This document shows positions 9,355 to 18,547 of a stretch of DNA of 64,000 nt, one piece after another. Position 1 is the stretch's first letter; every line of letters begins with the position of its first letter. This stretch comes from Calothrix sp. HK-06. Its GTDB lineage: Bacteria; Cyanobacteriota; Cyanobacteriia; Cyanobacteriales; Nostocaceae. The translations under genes and the position numbers were made by a program. The DNA lies in contig NZ_MRCD01000047.1 of the NCBI RefSeq assembly GCF_001904745.1, forward strand, positions 1 through 64,000. The letters are read 5' to 3'. The notes beneath the pieces were generated by a model, which searched no databases, was not told where the DNA came from, and saw only the letters and a list, made by a program, of their open reading frames with translations.

Positions 9355-9633
9355 ATGCAACACTTTTTTGTTAAAGAGATTCAAGAATCCAACAGCGAAG
9401 TCTTAGATAAAGCCGATATCGAACCTGTTTTACTGACTAAGGAATCGCAAAAGAGCTATGTTATTATGTCAGTTGAAAATTACGAAAAACTGATGGATAG
9501 ACTGACCCTACTTGAAGACTTAATTTTAGGACAACAAGCGCAAGTAGCACTCTCCAATTCTCAGATGGTTGGCACAGAAAAATTTATGGCAGAACTCAAG
9601 CGATTAGCCGCGCTTGATAATGATAGTTTATAG
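9355..9633 (+). CDS. Phd/YefM-type antitoxin
   Basis: 92 aa. The N-terminal half matches the Phd/YefM DNA-binding fold (FFVKEIQESNSEVLDKADIEPVLLTKESQKSYVIMSVENYEKLMDRL): beta strands with the typical P-V-L-L-T...Y-V-I-M-S-x-x-x-Y-E-x-L pattern. The C-terminal half is an acidic/helical tail of the kind that wraps and neutralises a toxin. GGAAGTTGGA upstream can serve as the ribosome site. It overlaps or touches the toxin gene, as usual for autoregulated modules. Confidence 0.8.
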   Translation: MQHFFVKEIQESNSEVLDKADIEPVLLTKESQKSYVIMSVENYEKLMDRLTLLEDLILGQQAQVALSNSQMVGTEKFMAELKRLAALDNDSL

Positions 9634-9916
9634 TATGGCAAAACTTGATGGTTTAGAGACAGTTCTTGAGTTTATCAAGGGTTTACAGCCTAAGATTGCT
9701 GCCCAGATAGCTAAAAAAGTTATGTCATTAAATGTTGACCCTCTACCTGCTTATTATAAAGAATTAGTAGGTTATACAGGATATTATCGTGTAGACTCCG
9801 GCGAGTATCGTATCGTTTACCGATTTGATACTGATGCGGATTTGGTTGAAATAGTTTTGGTAGGAAAACGTAACGATGATGAAGTTTATAAGCAGCTGAA
9901 GCGTTTATTAGGTTAA
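9620..9916 (+). CDS. RelE/ParE-superfamily toxin
   Basis: About 98 aa. The RelE-like C-terminus is clear: YYKELVGYTGYYRVDSGEYRIVYRFD followed by VEIVLVGKRNDDEVYKQL, giving the conserved R-V-x-x-G-x-Y-R-I-x-Y core and basic residues used for mRNA cleavage or gyrase binding. The start is ambiguous: ATG 9620 restores the usual first beta strand (MIVYS) and overlaps the antitoxin by 14 bases; ATG 9635 is one base after the antitoxin stop. Target (ribosome-bound mRNA or gyrase) cannot be told from sequence alone. Confidence 0.8.
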   Translation: MIVYSMAKLDGLETVLEFIKGLQPKIAAQIAKKVMSLNVDPLPAYYKELVGYTGYYRVDSGEYRIVYRFDTDADLVEIVLVGKRNDDEVYKQLKRLLG

Positions 9917-10085
9917 CGGATGTCTCTTACAGGTTCGCAACACGCGCGTACATCGTCAAGTTTTACAACAAGAGCGGATATGCTGATATAAATGATTGGA
10001 GTCCGCTTTTACCAAGTCAGAATCCGGGTGAAGTAATCAGCGTACTCATACGGTCTATTAGTGTTAGATGAAACACTTTTAATTA

Positions 10086-10144
10086 ATGCAAATGGCGCCA
10101 GTCTTGATGGGATGGCGCCATATATAGGAACATACCTATTTACA
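10086..10144. repeat. 59-bp direct repeat, right copy
   Basis: Second copy of the repeat at 9132-9190 (57 of 59 bases equal by eye). Together the copies flank the Phd/RelE-type module. Confidence 0.8.
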
Positions 10145-10212
10145 ATTACCTTGAAACAAGAATTCAAACGTATTCAGGAGGAAGCACAAGTATCCGTTGC
10201 CAAAATTAATAA

Positions 10213-10240
10213 AGGGCGCCACTATTTATATAGGCGCCCT
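10213..10240. repeat. GGCGCC-based hairpin
   Basis: AGGGCGCC and GGCGCCCT form an 8-bp perfect stem around a 12-nt AT-rich loop, about 40 bases beyond the stop of the minus-strand EF-G-like gene. There is no T run on either side, so terminator function is uncertain. Confidence 0.55.
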
Positions 10241-10280
10241 CAATATACTAGGTGCAAAATATTTTAGACGAAATCTAAAA

Positions 10281-12308
10281 TCATTTGTGCCCACCGTTGG
10301 CAAGAATACGTTCAGTTAGTTTTTCTGGTACTTCTTGGAGGTGGTCGAAGTCCCAATGGAATGAACCAACACCTAAAGTTTGTGAACGTAGTTCAATTAT
10401 GAAGCTTTGCATCTCTGCTTGGGGTAAGTATGCAACTATACAATCCCAACCTTGCCAATCTTCGATGCCTTCGTATCCTAATATCTGTCCGCGTCTGCCG
10501 CTAACTATTTGCAGTACTCTTGCTGTAAATTCGTTCGGTGTAGATACTTGGACTCGAAGTATCGGTTCTAACAGTGCTGGCTCACATTGTGGCATTCCGG
10601 TTTGCATTGCCAAGCGTGCAGCTTGTTTGAATGCTTGCTCGGAACTATCGACGTTGTGGTAGGAACCATTTGTTAATGTAACCGCTACGTCAACAACGGG
10701 GAAACCTAAAGGCCCGTGAGCAAGAAATTCACGCACTCCCATTTCCACACCGGGAATATATTGTTTGGGCACTACACCACCAACAATAGTATCTTTGAAT
10801 GCGAAACCTTCACCGCGCGTTAGAGGTTTGATATCTAAGAAGACATCACCAAATTGTCCGTGTCCACCGCTTTGATGTTTGTAGCGACCGTGTACCGCGT
10901 TGGTTTGTTTTTTGATGGTTTCTTTATAAGGTACTTGCGGTAAGCGCGTTGTCATCGGTAAGTTATATTTGCGGCGGAGTCTATCTAATGCAACTTGAAG
11001 GTGAATTTCTCCTTGTCCCCACAAGATGACTTCGTGTGTGTCACCATGTTGTTCCCACATTAACGATGGGTCTTCTTCGAGTAGTTTAGTGATGGCGCCG
11101 CTTAATTTAACTTCATCGTTGCGTTTTTCTGGAATTATCGCCAGCGCATACACTGGTTCAACTACTTTAGCTTTAGCTAATATCTCCTCTTTTGAATCTG
11201 TTGTCAGAATATCTCCGGTTTTAATACCTTCCATGCGACTAAGAGCAACAATTTCTCCAGCTTCCGCGCACATTATAGAATTTTGTTGCTGTCCACAAAG
11301 ACGATATATACCACCCGCACGCATATTATTAAGAACTGTGCCATCTTTAATTTTACCTTGCCAGACTCGCACGAGTGATAGTTTGCCACCTTGTGGGGTG
11401 TAGAAAGTTTTTAATACCTGTGCGATGGGGTTATTATTGCCTGCCTTAATACCGCGTCTTTGTGCTGTAACTTCTGGTTCGGGTGCTTCTCTATATAATG
11501 CTTCGAGTAAAGGTCTAACACCGTAGTCTTGTTCTGCTACACCGAAGAACACTGGTACTACTAAATCGGCGCCTAATTCAAGTTTTAAGTCTTTGAGAAT
11601 TTCCTCTTGTTCTGGTTCGATGTCTTCTAATAGTTCTTCGAGTAAGTGGTCATCAAAATTCGCTAGAGCTTCGAGCATTTCTGCTCTTGCGATGTGTTCT
11701 TCTTCTTTAAGGTGTTCGGGAAACGGAATTGGGTCGGCAGGGGCGCCGCTATGATATTGATAAGCTTGTTCGGTAACTAAATCAATAAATCCTGTGAGTT
11801 CTTCACCTCGTAAAATTGGATATTGGTGTGCTACGAGTGGACGAGAGGAAACGGCTTTGAGAGCGTGTAAAGTATCTAATACATGGATATTTGCTCTATC
11901 CATTTTGTTGACAAACACAAGGTGAGGAATTTCTTGGTCGTCAAGGAACTTAAATAAAGGAGCAAGCGTTTGAACTCTGTCGTTAATAGGTTCACAAACT
12001 ACAATCGCTGCATCTACTCCCATTAAAGCGTTGTATGTCTCTTGGCAAAATTCGACGCTACCCGGACAGTCGATAAAAGTAAACCGCAAATCATTATATG
12101 AGGTACATGCGGCGCCGACTTCAACGGTCATTTTGCGTTCCCTAGCTTCTGGAGCGTGGTCTCCAACGGTCGAACCGTCTTTAACACTACCTTTTCGCGT
12201 TATTGCCCCCGTGACAAACAGCAGACTTTCTAGTAGAGTAGTTTTTCCACTCAAGTATGGACCGACGATTGCGACATTCCGCGAACCCGATTTGACTTTT
12301 TCGGTCAT
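10281..12308 (-). CDS. elongation factor G-like translational GTPase (EF-G paralogue)
   Basis: 675 aa, slightly shorter than canonical EF-G (about 690-700). The GTPase domain shows G1 GPYLSGKTT (residues 16-24), G3 DCPG near residue 80 and G4 NKMD near residue 135. Domain II/III (YTPQGGKLSLVRVWQGKI...) and the EF-G domain IV/V region (HKQSGGHGQFGDVFL; GVVPKQYIPGVEMGVREFL; EPILRVQVSTPNEFTARVLQIVSGRRGQI) follow. The deviating G1 loop and short switch region place it among the EF-G-like paralogues found beside the housekeeping copy in cyanobacteria, whose task (alternative translocation, recycling or ribosome-linked GTPase) is not settled. GGAGG lies close upstream of the ATG. Confidence 0.88.
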   Translation of the reverse strand: MTEKVKSGSRNVAIVGPYLSGKTTLLESLLFVTGAITRKGSVKDGSTVGDHAPEARERKMTVEVGAACTSYNDLRFTFIDCPGSVEFCQETYNALMGVDAAIVVCEPINDRVQTLAPLFKFLDDQEIPHLVFVNKMDRANIHVLDTLHALKAVSSRPLVAHQYPILRGEELTGFIDLVTEQAYQYHSGAPADPIPFPEHLKEEEHIARAEMLEALANFDDHLLEELLEDIEPEQEEILKDLKLELGADLVVPVFFGVAEQDYGVRPLLEALYREAPEPEVTAQRRGIKAGNNNPIAQVLKTFYTPQGGKLSLVRVWQGKIKDGTVLNNMRAGGIYRLCGQQQNSIMCAEAGEIVALSRMEGIKTGDILTTDSKEEILAKAKVVEPVYALAIIPEKRNDEVKLSGAITKLLEEDPSLMWEQHGDTHEVILWGQGEIHLQVALDRLRRKYNLPMTTRLPQVPYKETIKKQTNAVHGRYKHQSGGHGQFGDVFLDIKPLTRGEGFAFKDTIVGGVVPKQYIPGVEMGVREFLAHGPLGFPVVDVAVTLTNGSYHNVDSSEQAFKQAARLAMQTGMPQCEPALLEPILRVQVSTPNEFTARVLQIVSGRRGQILGYEGIEDWQGWDCIVAYLPQAEMQSFIIELRSQTLGVGSFHWDFDHLQEVPEKLTERILANGGHK

Positions 12309-12582
12309 ACAACCTCCTTGCGGTCAGCAACACTGCCGCGTTCATGGTTTATGAAGAGATTAAGAAAGGTTAATTGCGAATTTATCCTTTCTTTAATTTG
12401 ACTCTACTACCAAATTGTCAATTTAGCTGCAATTAGTATTTTGTTGTAATATTTATTTCAAGAAAATTTAAACAATGCTAAGAAAAATCTACAAAGTTGA
12501 AGATTTGTATATATGATGCTTCCTTACTTATTGTATTTCAGTCGTTGATAACAAAATTTACTTCGGGATATTCAAATTAACT

Positions 12583-13539
12583 ATGCTTAGACAAAAAAAC
12601 AAAAGGCTAAAAAGCTTACTAAAGTATCGTTTAACGAGATTACTCGGCGTTATACTAGCTTTCTCGGTTTTACTTTCTGCCTCAACACCGAGCGGCGCCT
12701 CGACACCACCATCTTATAACAAAACTTTACATATTGCTCAAGGATATGTAGGGGGAACAGCGGTAGACTTTTTAAATCAAGGGTTACAGTTAATTCAAGC
12801 GGGTAGAGCGCCAGAGTCAATAGCTTACTTTCAAAAAGCTACCGAACTTGACCCAAACATGGCGCCAGCACACTATAATTTAGGATTAGCTTTGCGCCAA
12901 GCAGGACAATTACAACCTGCGGCAGATGCATTTTATCGTGCTACCCAAGCCGACCCAAAATTTGCACTGGCATATGCTAACTTAGGAGGGGCCTTACTCG
13001 AAGGAGCGAACTGGCAACAAGCAGGAGATTATTTACAGCGCGCGATAGAAATTGACCCAAAATTAGGGATGGCACATTATAACCTCGGCTTACTGAGAAA
13101 ACAGCAGCGCGATTGGGAAAATGCCATTAAATCATTCAAAAAAGCAATGGAATACAGCAAAAACGCACCAGAACCAGCATATTATTTAGGTGTATCCTAC
13201 ATGGAACAAGGACAATTAGATAAAGCTGGAGAGGCATTCCGCAGAGCTACAAGAATTAACCCGAATTACACAGAAGCACACTACAACATCGGCTCAATAT
13301 TATACAATCAGAAAAAATACAAACAAGCTCTAGAATCATTTAGAAGGTCAGCAGAAACAAATACTAACTATCCCAACGCTTATTATGGCGCCGGCTTAGT
13401 CTTCATGCAACAGCGTCAATGTAACGATGCAGCCCAAGTCTTTCAATACGCTTTTAATTTATTTAACGCCCAAGGAAACGCTCAATGGGCAAACGCATCT
13501 CAACAAATGTTACAACAAGCACAAACATGTAGATATTAA
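12583..13539 (+). CDS. exported TPR-repeat protein
   Basis: 318 aa. N-terminal signal peptide or anchor (basic start, LLGVILAFSVLLSASTPSGA). From about residue 60 to 300 there are at least seven tetratricopeptide repeats with the W/Y-x-x-L/G-x-x-A/G-x-A pattern: for example APAHYNLGLALRQAGQLQPA, LAYANLGGALLEGANWQQA, GMAHYNLGLLRKQQRDWENA, PEPAYYLGVSYMEQGQLDKA, TEAHYNIGSILYNQKKYKQA. TPR solenoids are protein-protein scaffolds; the export signal suggests a periplasmic or thylakoid-lumen role. Divergent from the EF-G-like gene; a hairpin repeat follows the stop. Confidence 0.85.
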   Translation: MLRQKNKRLKSLLKYRLTRLLGVILAFSVLLSASTPSGASTPPSYNKTLHIAQGYVGGTAVDFLNQGLQLIQAGRAPESIAYFQKATELDPNMAPAHYNLGLALRQAGQLQPAADAFYRATQADPKFALAYANLGGALLEGANWQQAGDYLQRAIEIDPKLGMAHYNLGLLRKQQRDWENAIKSFKKAMEYSKNAPEPAYYLGVSYMEQGQLDKAGEAFRRATRINPNYTEAHYNIGSILYNQKKYKQALESFRRSAETNTNYPNAYYGAGLVFMQQRQCNDAAQVFQYAFNLFNAQGNAQWANASQQMLQQAQTCRY

Positions 13540-13540
13540 A

Positions 13541-13610
13541 AGTAGGGTGTGTGACGCTACCAACAATCTCAAAACGAAGCAGTAATCCAGTAGCGTCACG
13601 CACCTTACTT
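13541..13610. repeat. hairpin repeat of the TAGGGTGTGTGA family
   Basis: AGTAGGGTGTGTGACGCTAC and TAGCGTCACGCACCTTACTT form a long imperfect stem around about 30 nt. A second member lies at 61,843-61,912. These hairpins are dispersed between cyanobacterial genes; this one may terminate the TPR gene. The rest of the gap to 13,849 holds nothing recognisable. Confidence 0.7.
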
Positions 13611-13849
13611 ATGCCATATATATTATTTATATTTCCAGATGAAATGAGACAGTTTTAATTGTCCAAGTAACGTAAGATAGAGGCTCTTGTAAGGTCACTT
13701 CCCATTATAAAAATAGCTGGACGGCGCCTGGTTTTCATGCTGGAATTGTTGTCCCAGTTTTGCCGGGTGTATTTAATTATCTTGTTTATGATACTTCTAG
13801 GTAACTTCTGGGTATCCTAAGCTCGACATTCTAAGTTAAGATAATACTC

Positions 13850-16009
13850 ATGAGTACTAACTACGTAGAACAAAGCAACGAATTACAGGTTCTAAAGGAA
13901 GCATTAAAGCAACAAGAGAAAAATAATAGTTTACTCAAGGCAATTGCACTTGCCCAAACACAGTTTATCGTTGAATCCAACCCCCGTATAGCTTTTAATG
14001 TATTGCTTGATAATTTATTGATAATAACTGAGAGCGAATACGGTTTCATTGGCGAAGTTTTCCATACAGAAAATGGAGAATTTGACATGAAAGCGCATAT
14101 GAAAGTACGTGGAAACCCTTACTTAAAAACCCATGCAATCACAAATATTGCTTGGAACGAAGAAACGCGCGCGTTTTATGATGAGAATGCACCGCGCGGT
14201 ATGGTGTTTAATAATTTAAAGACACTTTTTGGTACAGTATTAGTAACAGGTGAGCCTGTTATATCAAATTCCCCATCTACAGACCCACGTCGAGGTGGTA
14301 TCCCAGAAGGTCATCCACCGTTAAACGCATTCCTAGGAATACCATTTTACAGCAATAAAGAATTAGTCGGGATGGTAGGAATCGCTAATTGCCCAAGTGG
14401 TTATGATGAAGCGGTAATTGACTATCTGCAACCGTTTCTAGCAACTTGCAGCAATTTAATTCAATCCCACCGCGATTATAAACTAAGACAGGAAGCTGAA
14501 GGCGCCTTACGCGAAAGTCAAGAAATGTTGCGTCGTGCAAATGAAGATTTAGAAAACCGCGTTAAGCAAAGAACACAGCAGTTACAAGAAGCAAAATTAG
14601 CTGCTGACAGCGCTAATAAAGCTAAAAGTGAGTTTCTTGCCAACATGAGTCATGAATTACGGACACCGCTTAATGGTATTCTTGGCTACACACAAATTCT
14701 TCATCGTTCGCAACTTACAGAAGATGGACGCAAGGGAGTTGATATTATCCACCAATGTGCTTCACATTTATTGACGTTAATTAATGATGTGCTTGACCTT
14801 TCTAAAATCGAAGCACAAAAAATGGAACTTTACCCAGTTGATTTTCATTTTCCATCTTTTTTAGAAGGAGTTGCAGAAATTTGTCGCATCCGCGCGGAAC
14901 AAAAAGATATTGCGTTTATTTATCAACCTGACACTCAAATACCTATAGGTATAAAAGCAGATGAAAAACGTTTACGCCAAGTTTTAATTAATCTACTTGG
15001 TAATGCTATCAAGTTTACTGATTTCGGTGAAGTTACTTTTCGAGTTAAAACTGCTTTTAATGAAGCAGCTTCTATATATAAAATTCGATTCGAGATAGAA
15101 GATACAGGTGTGGGGATGGCACCAGAACAGCTTGAGAAAATTTTCCTTCCATTTGAACAAGTAGGTGAAAGCATAAAGCAATCGGAAGGTACAGGGTTAG
15201 GATTAGCAATTAGTGGTAAAATTATATCACTTATGGATAGTAAAATTGAAGTTCAAAGCGAATTAGGCAAAGGTAGTATTTTTGCTTTTGAAGTGGAATT
15301 ACCCGAAGCACCAAATTGGGCACAATCTTCTAAAGTTAGTAAACGTGGCGCCATAATTGGATATGAAGGCAAAAAACAAAAAGTTTTGGTTGTAGATGAT
15401 AAATGGGAAAATCGGTCGGTTATTGTGAAATTACTTGAGCCGCTTGATTTTGAAATGGCAGAAGCACAAAATGGACAACAAGGATTAGAAAAAGGAATTG
15501 AATTTCAACCAGATATTATAATAACAGATTTAGTTATGCCCGTAATGCACGGTTTTGAGTTCATGAAAAATTTACGCGCGTTACCACAATTTGAAAACGT
15601 TGTAATAATTGCTTCTTCTGCAAGTGTATTTGACACCGACCAATACAAAAGTTTAGATGCAGGTGCTGCGGCATTTTTGCCCAAACCTATATCAGCAGAC
15701 GCTTTATTCGAGATGCTAAGTAAACATTTAGAAATAGAATGGCTTTATCAGCATAATTCAGAGCAAAGCACTCAAAATAAAACTAATACAAATTCACCTA
15801 ATAAAATAACTATCCCATCTCAGGAAGTATTAGAGTATTTATATGAGATTGCTAGAAAGGGAGATATTAAGAAAATTAGCTTTGAAGCAGAAAAGCTCAA
15901 AGAAGCTTCGGAAACACTAATACCTTTTGCTGATAAAATTATTAATTTATCTGAAAGGTATCAAATTAAACTTATCCGTGATTTCCTCAAAGGTTTGCTC
16001 GATAATTAA
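13850..16009 (+). CDS. hybrid sensor histidine kinase (GAF-HisKA-HATPase-REC)
   Basis: 719 aa, no membrane segment. Order: short coiled coil (1-35), GAF domain (about 40-205, with AFLGIPFYSNKELVGMVGIAN), coiled coil (about 210-255), HisKA dimerisation domain with phospho-acceptor His268 in NMSHELRTPLNG, HATPase_c with N box RLRQVLINLLGNAIKFT, G1 DTGVGMA and G2 GTGLGLAIS, then a receiver domain (about 515-635) with acceptor Asp560 in ITDLVMP, and a helical tail of about 80 residues. It senses an unknown soluble or ligand signal through GAF and relays phosphate internally. 21 bases separate it from the next kinase, so they probably share a transcript and perhaps a phosphorelay. Confidence 0.93.
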   Translation: MSTNYVEQSNELQVLKEALKQQEKNNSLLKAIALAQTQFIVESNPRIAFNVLLDNLLIITESEYGFIGEVFHTENGEFDMKAHMKVRGNPYLKTHAITNIAWNEETRAFYDENAPRGMVFNNLKTLFGTVLVTGEPVISNSPSTDPRRGGIPEGHPPLNAFLGIPFYSNKELVGMVGIANCPSGYDEAVIDYLQPFLATCSNLIQSHRDYKLRQEAEGALRESQEMLRRANEDLENRVKQRTQQLQEAKLAADSANKAKSEFLANMSHELRTPLNGILGYTQILHRSQLTEDGRKGVDIIHQCASHLLTLINDVLDLSKIEAQKMELYPVDFHFPSFLEGVAEICRIRAEQKDIAFIYQPDTQIPIGIKADEKRLRQVLINLLGNAIKFTDFGEVTFRVKTAFNEAASIYKIRFEIEDTGVGMAPEQLEKIFLPFEQVGESIKQSEGTGLGLAISGKIISLMDSKIEVQSELGKGSIFAFEVELPEAPNWAQSSKVSKRGAIIGYEGKKQKVLVVDDKWENRSVIVKLLEPLDFEMAEAQNGQQGLEKGIEFQPDIIITDLVMPVMHGFEFMKNLRALPQFENVVIIASSASVFDTDQYKSLDAGAAAFLPKPISADALFEMLSKHLEIEWLYQHNSEQSTQNKTNTNSPNKITIPSQEVLEYLYEIARKGDIKKISFEAEKLKEASETLIPFADKIINLSERYQIKLIRDFLKGLLDN

Positions 16010-16030
16010 GCTAACTACAAAATTAATAAT

Positions 16031-17299
16031 ATGTCACTTCTTAATAACGAGACGAGTTTCATTTTGATTGTAGATGATAATCCTACAAATTTGGAAGTAT
16101 TAGCCAAAACCCTTGACAATGAGGGTTTTAATATCCGTATTGAAGTTGATGGCGCCAGTGCATTAGAGTTATTAGAAGAGGACGAACATCCAGAATTAAT
16201 ATTACTCGATGTTCAAATGCCAGGTATTGATGGTTTTGAAACTTGTCGCCGAATCAAAATGAATCCTAAAACTCAAGATATACCTATAATATTTATGACC
16301 GCATTAACTGACACTGAAAGTAAAGTCAAAGGATTATCGTTAGGCGCCGTTGATTATATCAGTAAACCATTTGAAGGACAAGAGGTATTAGCAAGAGTAA
16401 AAGTACACTTACAAATACGTTATTTAACAAAAACGCTTCAACAGTGGAATGAAGATTTAGAACAACGTGTTAGAGAGCGTAGCAAAGCGTTAGAAGCAGC
16501 ACAAATACAATTAGTACAGAAAGAAAAGTTTGCAACAATGGGCCAACTAGTTGCAGGAGTAGCACACGAAGTTAATAATCCGATTGGTTGTATTACTAAT
16601 AATATCGCACCTGCACATGATTTTGTGGCGAATATAACTAAAATGATTCGCATCTATCAAAAATACTGTACAACAGTGATACCAGAAATCGAGCAATCAT
16701 TAGAAGAACTCGATATTGAATTTGCACTCTTAGACTTACCTAAACTTCTTCATTCAATAAAACTAAGTGCAGAACGTGTTAAAGATATTTCGGTATCATT
16801 ACGAAACTTCTCGCGCTTGGATACAACGGCTAAAGAATTAGTAAGTTTACACACTGGACTTGATAGCACATTAATGATACTACAACATCGTTTAAAATCT
16901 AAAGACAGTCGTCCAGCAATAGAGGTTATTAAACAATATGGCGCCATACCAGAAATTGAATGCTATGCAGGACAATTAAACCAGGTATTTATGAACTTGC
17001 TAGCAAATGCTATCGATGCAGTGAGAAATGTTACTGACCCCAAAATTTGTATTTCTACAGAAATGCTTAACTCTACTATAGTAGTAGTTCGCATCGCTGA
17101 CAACGGTACAGGGATGAGTGAAGAAGTCAAACAACGACTATTTGAACCGTTATTTACAACAAAACCAGTAGGTAAGGGTACAGGTTTAGGGTTATCAATC
17201 GCGCGGCAAATAGTAGAAGAAAAGCATGGTGGTAAACTTAGCTTTGAATCTTACTTAGGCAGGGGAACAGAATTTTACTTAAATCTACCAATTAATTAA
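16031..17299 (+). CDS. response-regulator/histidine-kinase fusion (REC-HisKA-HATPase)
   Basis: 422 aa. An N-terminal receiver domain (about 10-130; DD in VDDN, acceptor Asp60 in LLDVQMP, Lys in SKPF) leads through a coiled coil (WNEDLEQRVRERSKALEAAQ) to a HisKA domain with His179 in AGVAHEVNNPIG, then HATPase_c with N box QVFMNLLANAIDAV, DNGTGM and GTGLGLSIA. REC-first kinases of this kind take phosphate from an upstream kinase and regulate their own kinase module. The gene directly follows the GAF hybrid kinase. No DNA-binding output is encoded here, so the final target lies elsewhere. Confidence 0.93.
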   Translation: MSLLNNETSFILIVDDNPTNLEVLAKTLDNEGFNIRIEVDGASALELLEEDEHPELILLDVQMPGIDGFETCRRIKMNPKTQDIPIIFMTALTDTESKVKGLSLGAVDYISKPFEGQEVLARVKVHLQIRYLTKTLQQWNEDLEQRVRERSKALEAAQIQLVQKEKFATMGQLVAGVAHEVNNPIGCITNNIAPAHDFVANITKMIRIYQKYCTTVIPEIEQSLEELDIEFALLDLPKLLHSIKLSAERVKDISVSLRNFSRLDTTAKELVSLHTGLDSTLMILQHRLKSKDSRPAIEVIKQYGAIPEIECYAGQLNQVFMNLLANAIDAVRNVTDPKICISTEMLNSTIVVVRIADNGTGMSEEVKQRLFEPLFTTKPVGKGTGLGLSIARQIVEEKHGGKLSFESYLGRGTEFYLNLPIN

Positions 17300-17400
17300 C
17301 GTGCATATTTTATCAAAAAGCACAACTACCACACGGTACATTGACCGTATCTAACTTTAAAGATAACTTTTGAAAGTGTTGAGTGCGCGCGTTCATTATA

Positions 17401-18093
17401 ATGACTGAATTTAAGCTTGTTCCACCACAACTTGTTATTAACAGCCGAATGCTTTACTTCGGTTGGGTTCCAGAGTACCCAGATGCAGTAAAAGCACTTG
17501 TTCCAAAAGCGCTGCAACCACAAGATAATGGCGCCGTTTTTATGAACCAGTATGTCGTAGATACTGCGGAACAAACTTCAGGTTTTGGAGCTTATTCACT
17601 CACTTATATTGGTGCTGACCTCAAAGACTTAGATGCTCCCGATGGTGTCACACCAGGTAGATGGTGGACTCATTACTTCAATTCTAGCTCTACTATGGGC
17701 GCCTACGTTAAAGAAAGTGGTGTTCCCTTCTCGATAGGAGAAACCAATATCACACTTGATGGAGATAATTTAATTGCAACTACCTTTTCGGATGGCACCC
17801 CTATCATCCGTACTACTGCTCGCGTTGGAAATACGATTAACAATATTGCTCGTGGACAGTTGCGTTATCTTAGTGCATTGAATGACACCTTTATTAGCGG
17901 CATTTATCCGTTCATCTCAGAAACAGTAGCACCTTGGGAAATTCTAAACCTGGAATTTTTAGAACCAACTCATTCTGTGTATGCGTTGCGACCAAAAAAA
18001 CCATTAGAAATTATTTGGGGATTTTACTCACCGCGCGCTTCGTTTTGTTACCCAGGTGGACAAGTCACACTTAACTTAATGCCACACTCATAA
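17401..18093 (+). CDS. acetoacetate-decarboxylase-like protein lacking the usual catalytic lysine motif
   Basis: 230 aa from ATG 17401 (a GTG at 17383 would add six residues). The overall pattern resembles the ADC fold: VPEYPDAVKALVPKALQPQ, an L-T-Y-I-G-A segment, YVKESGVPFSIGETNITLDGDNLIAT, and a beta-rich C-terminal half. In true acetoacetate decarboxylase the segment after the Gly-x-Pro carries the Schiff-base lysine (G-x-P-K-K); here it reads GVPFS, so that chemistry is unlikely. ADC-like proteins without the lysine are known to do other reactions or only bind ligands. Family assignment is by eye and moderate. Confidence 0.55.
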   Translation: MTEFKLVPPQLVINSRMLYFGWVPEYPDAVKALVPKALQPQDNGAVFMNQYVVDTAEQTSGFGAYSLTYIGADLKDLDAPDGVTPGRWWTHYFNSSSTMGAYVKESGVPFSIGETNITLDGDNLIATTFSDGTPIIRTTARVGNTINNIARGQLRYLSALNDTFISGIYPFISETVAPWEILNLEFLEPTHSVYALRPKKPLEIIWGFYSPRASFCYPGGQVTLNLMPHS

Positions 18094-18199
18094 ATACTCA
18101 TCACCCAAAAGATTATTTTGCGTCTCTACATATAGAAAGATGAATCACATATTGCACAAAGCTAAAAAAGGAGTGTATTGCAATTGAGAGGGTAATTTT

Positions 18200-18442
18200 A
18201 TGACTCAAGCAACCAATGGAAACCAAACCCGCGCGTTAAATGACCTAGAATACGATTTTATTACTGTACTCCAAAATAAAGCAGAGGCAGTCAAAGCATA
18301 CGAAACTTACATCCAAGACGCACAGCAAGCAAACTCTCAACCTTGCGTAGAACTATTCCAAAAACTACGTCAAGCTGATATTGAACAGGCACAAGAAATT
18401 CGCCACCATCTACAACAAGTAATGCAAAGCGGTAAAATGTAA
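18200..18442 (+). CDS. hypothetical small helical protein
   Basis: 80 aa, preceded by GAGAGGG about 8 bases from the ATG. It appears to be all alpha: LEYDFITVLQNKAEAVKAYETYIQDAQQ and PCVELFQKLRQADIEQAQEIRHHLQQVM would form two amphipathic helices, reminiscent of ferritin-like or four-helix-bundle halves, though no metal-ligand pattern is convincing. Possibly cyanobacteria-specific. Family not recognised. Confidence 0.6.
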   Translation: MTQATNGNQTRALNDLEYDFITVLQNKAEAVKAYETYIQDAQQANSQPCVELFQKLRQADIEQAQEIRHHLQQVMQSGKM

Positions 18443-18451
18443 CACTGGCAT

Positions 18452-18546
18452 CGGATACAACGGATGTAACGGATGTTATTGAGGCGCCATTCAAAACATG
18501 CTTTACTTAATTAGTCATCTGTTACATCTGTTCATCATCCGTTGCC
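18452..18546. repeat. imperfect inverted repeats built on CATCCGTTACATCCGTT
   Basis: Left arm GGATACAACGGATGTAACGG (18455 onward) is a near reverse complement of the right arm ATCTGTTACATCTGTTCATC...CATCCGTTG (18516-18545), with a GGCGCC between them. It lies directly before the ABC permease start and could be a hairpin repeat or a regulatory structure; it does not resemble the usual Zur box. Confidence 0.45.
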
Positions 18547-18547
18547 A

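Larger units (their letters stand above)
9917..10280. other. intergenic region with repeat copy and GGCGCC hairpin
   Basis: 364 bases between the toxin and the EF-G-like gene. It holds the right 59-bp repeat (10,086-10,144) and a hairpin (10,213-10,240). A GTG-started frame at 10,061-10,267 runs across the repeat; without a ribosome site or family match I treat it as non-coding or as a relic. Confidence 0.5.

Noticed and set aside
10061-10267. GTG-started frame of 68 codons
   Set aside because: Runs through the 59-bp repeat and the GGCGCC hairpin; more likely a repeat remnant than a gene.
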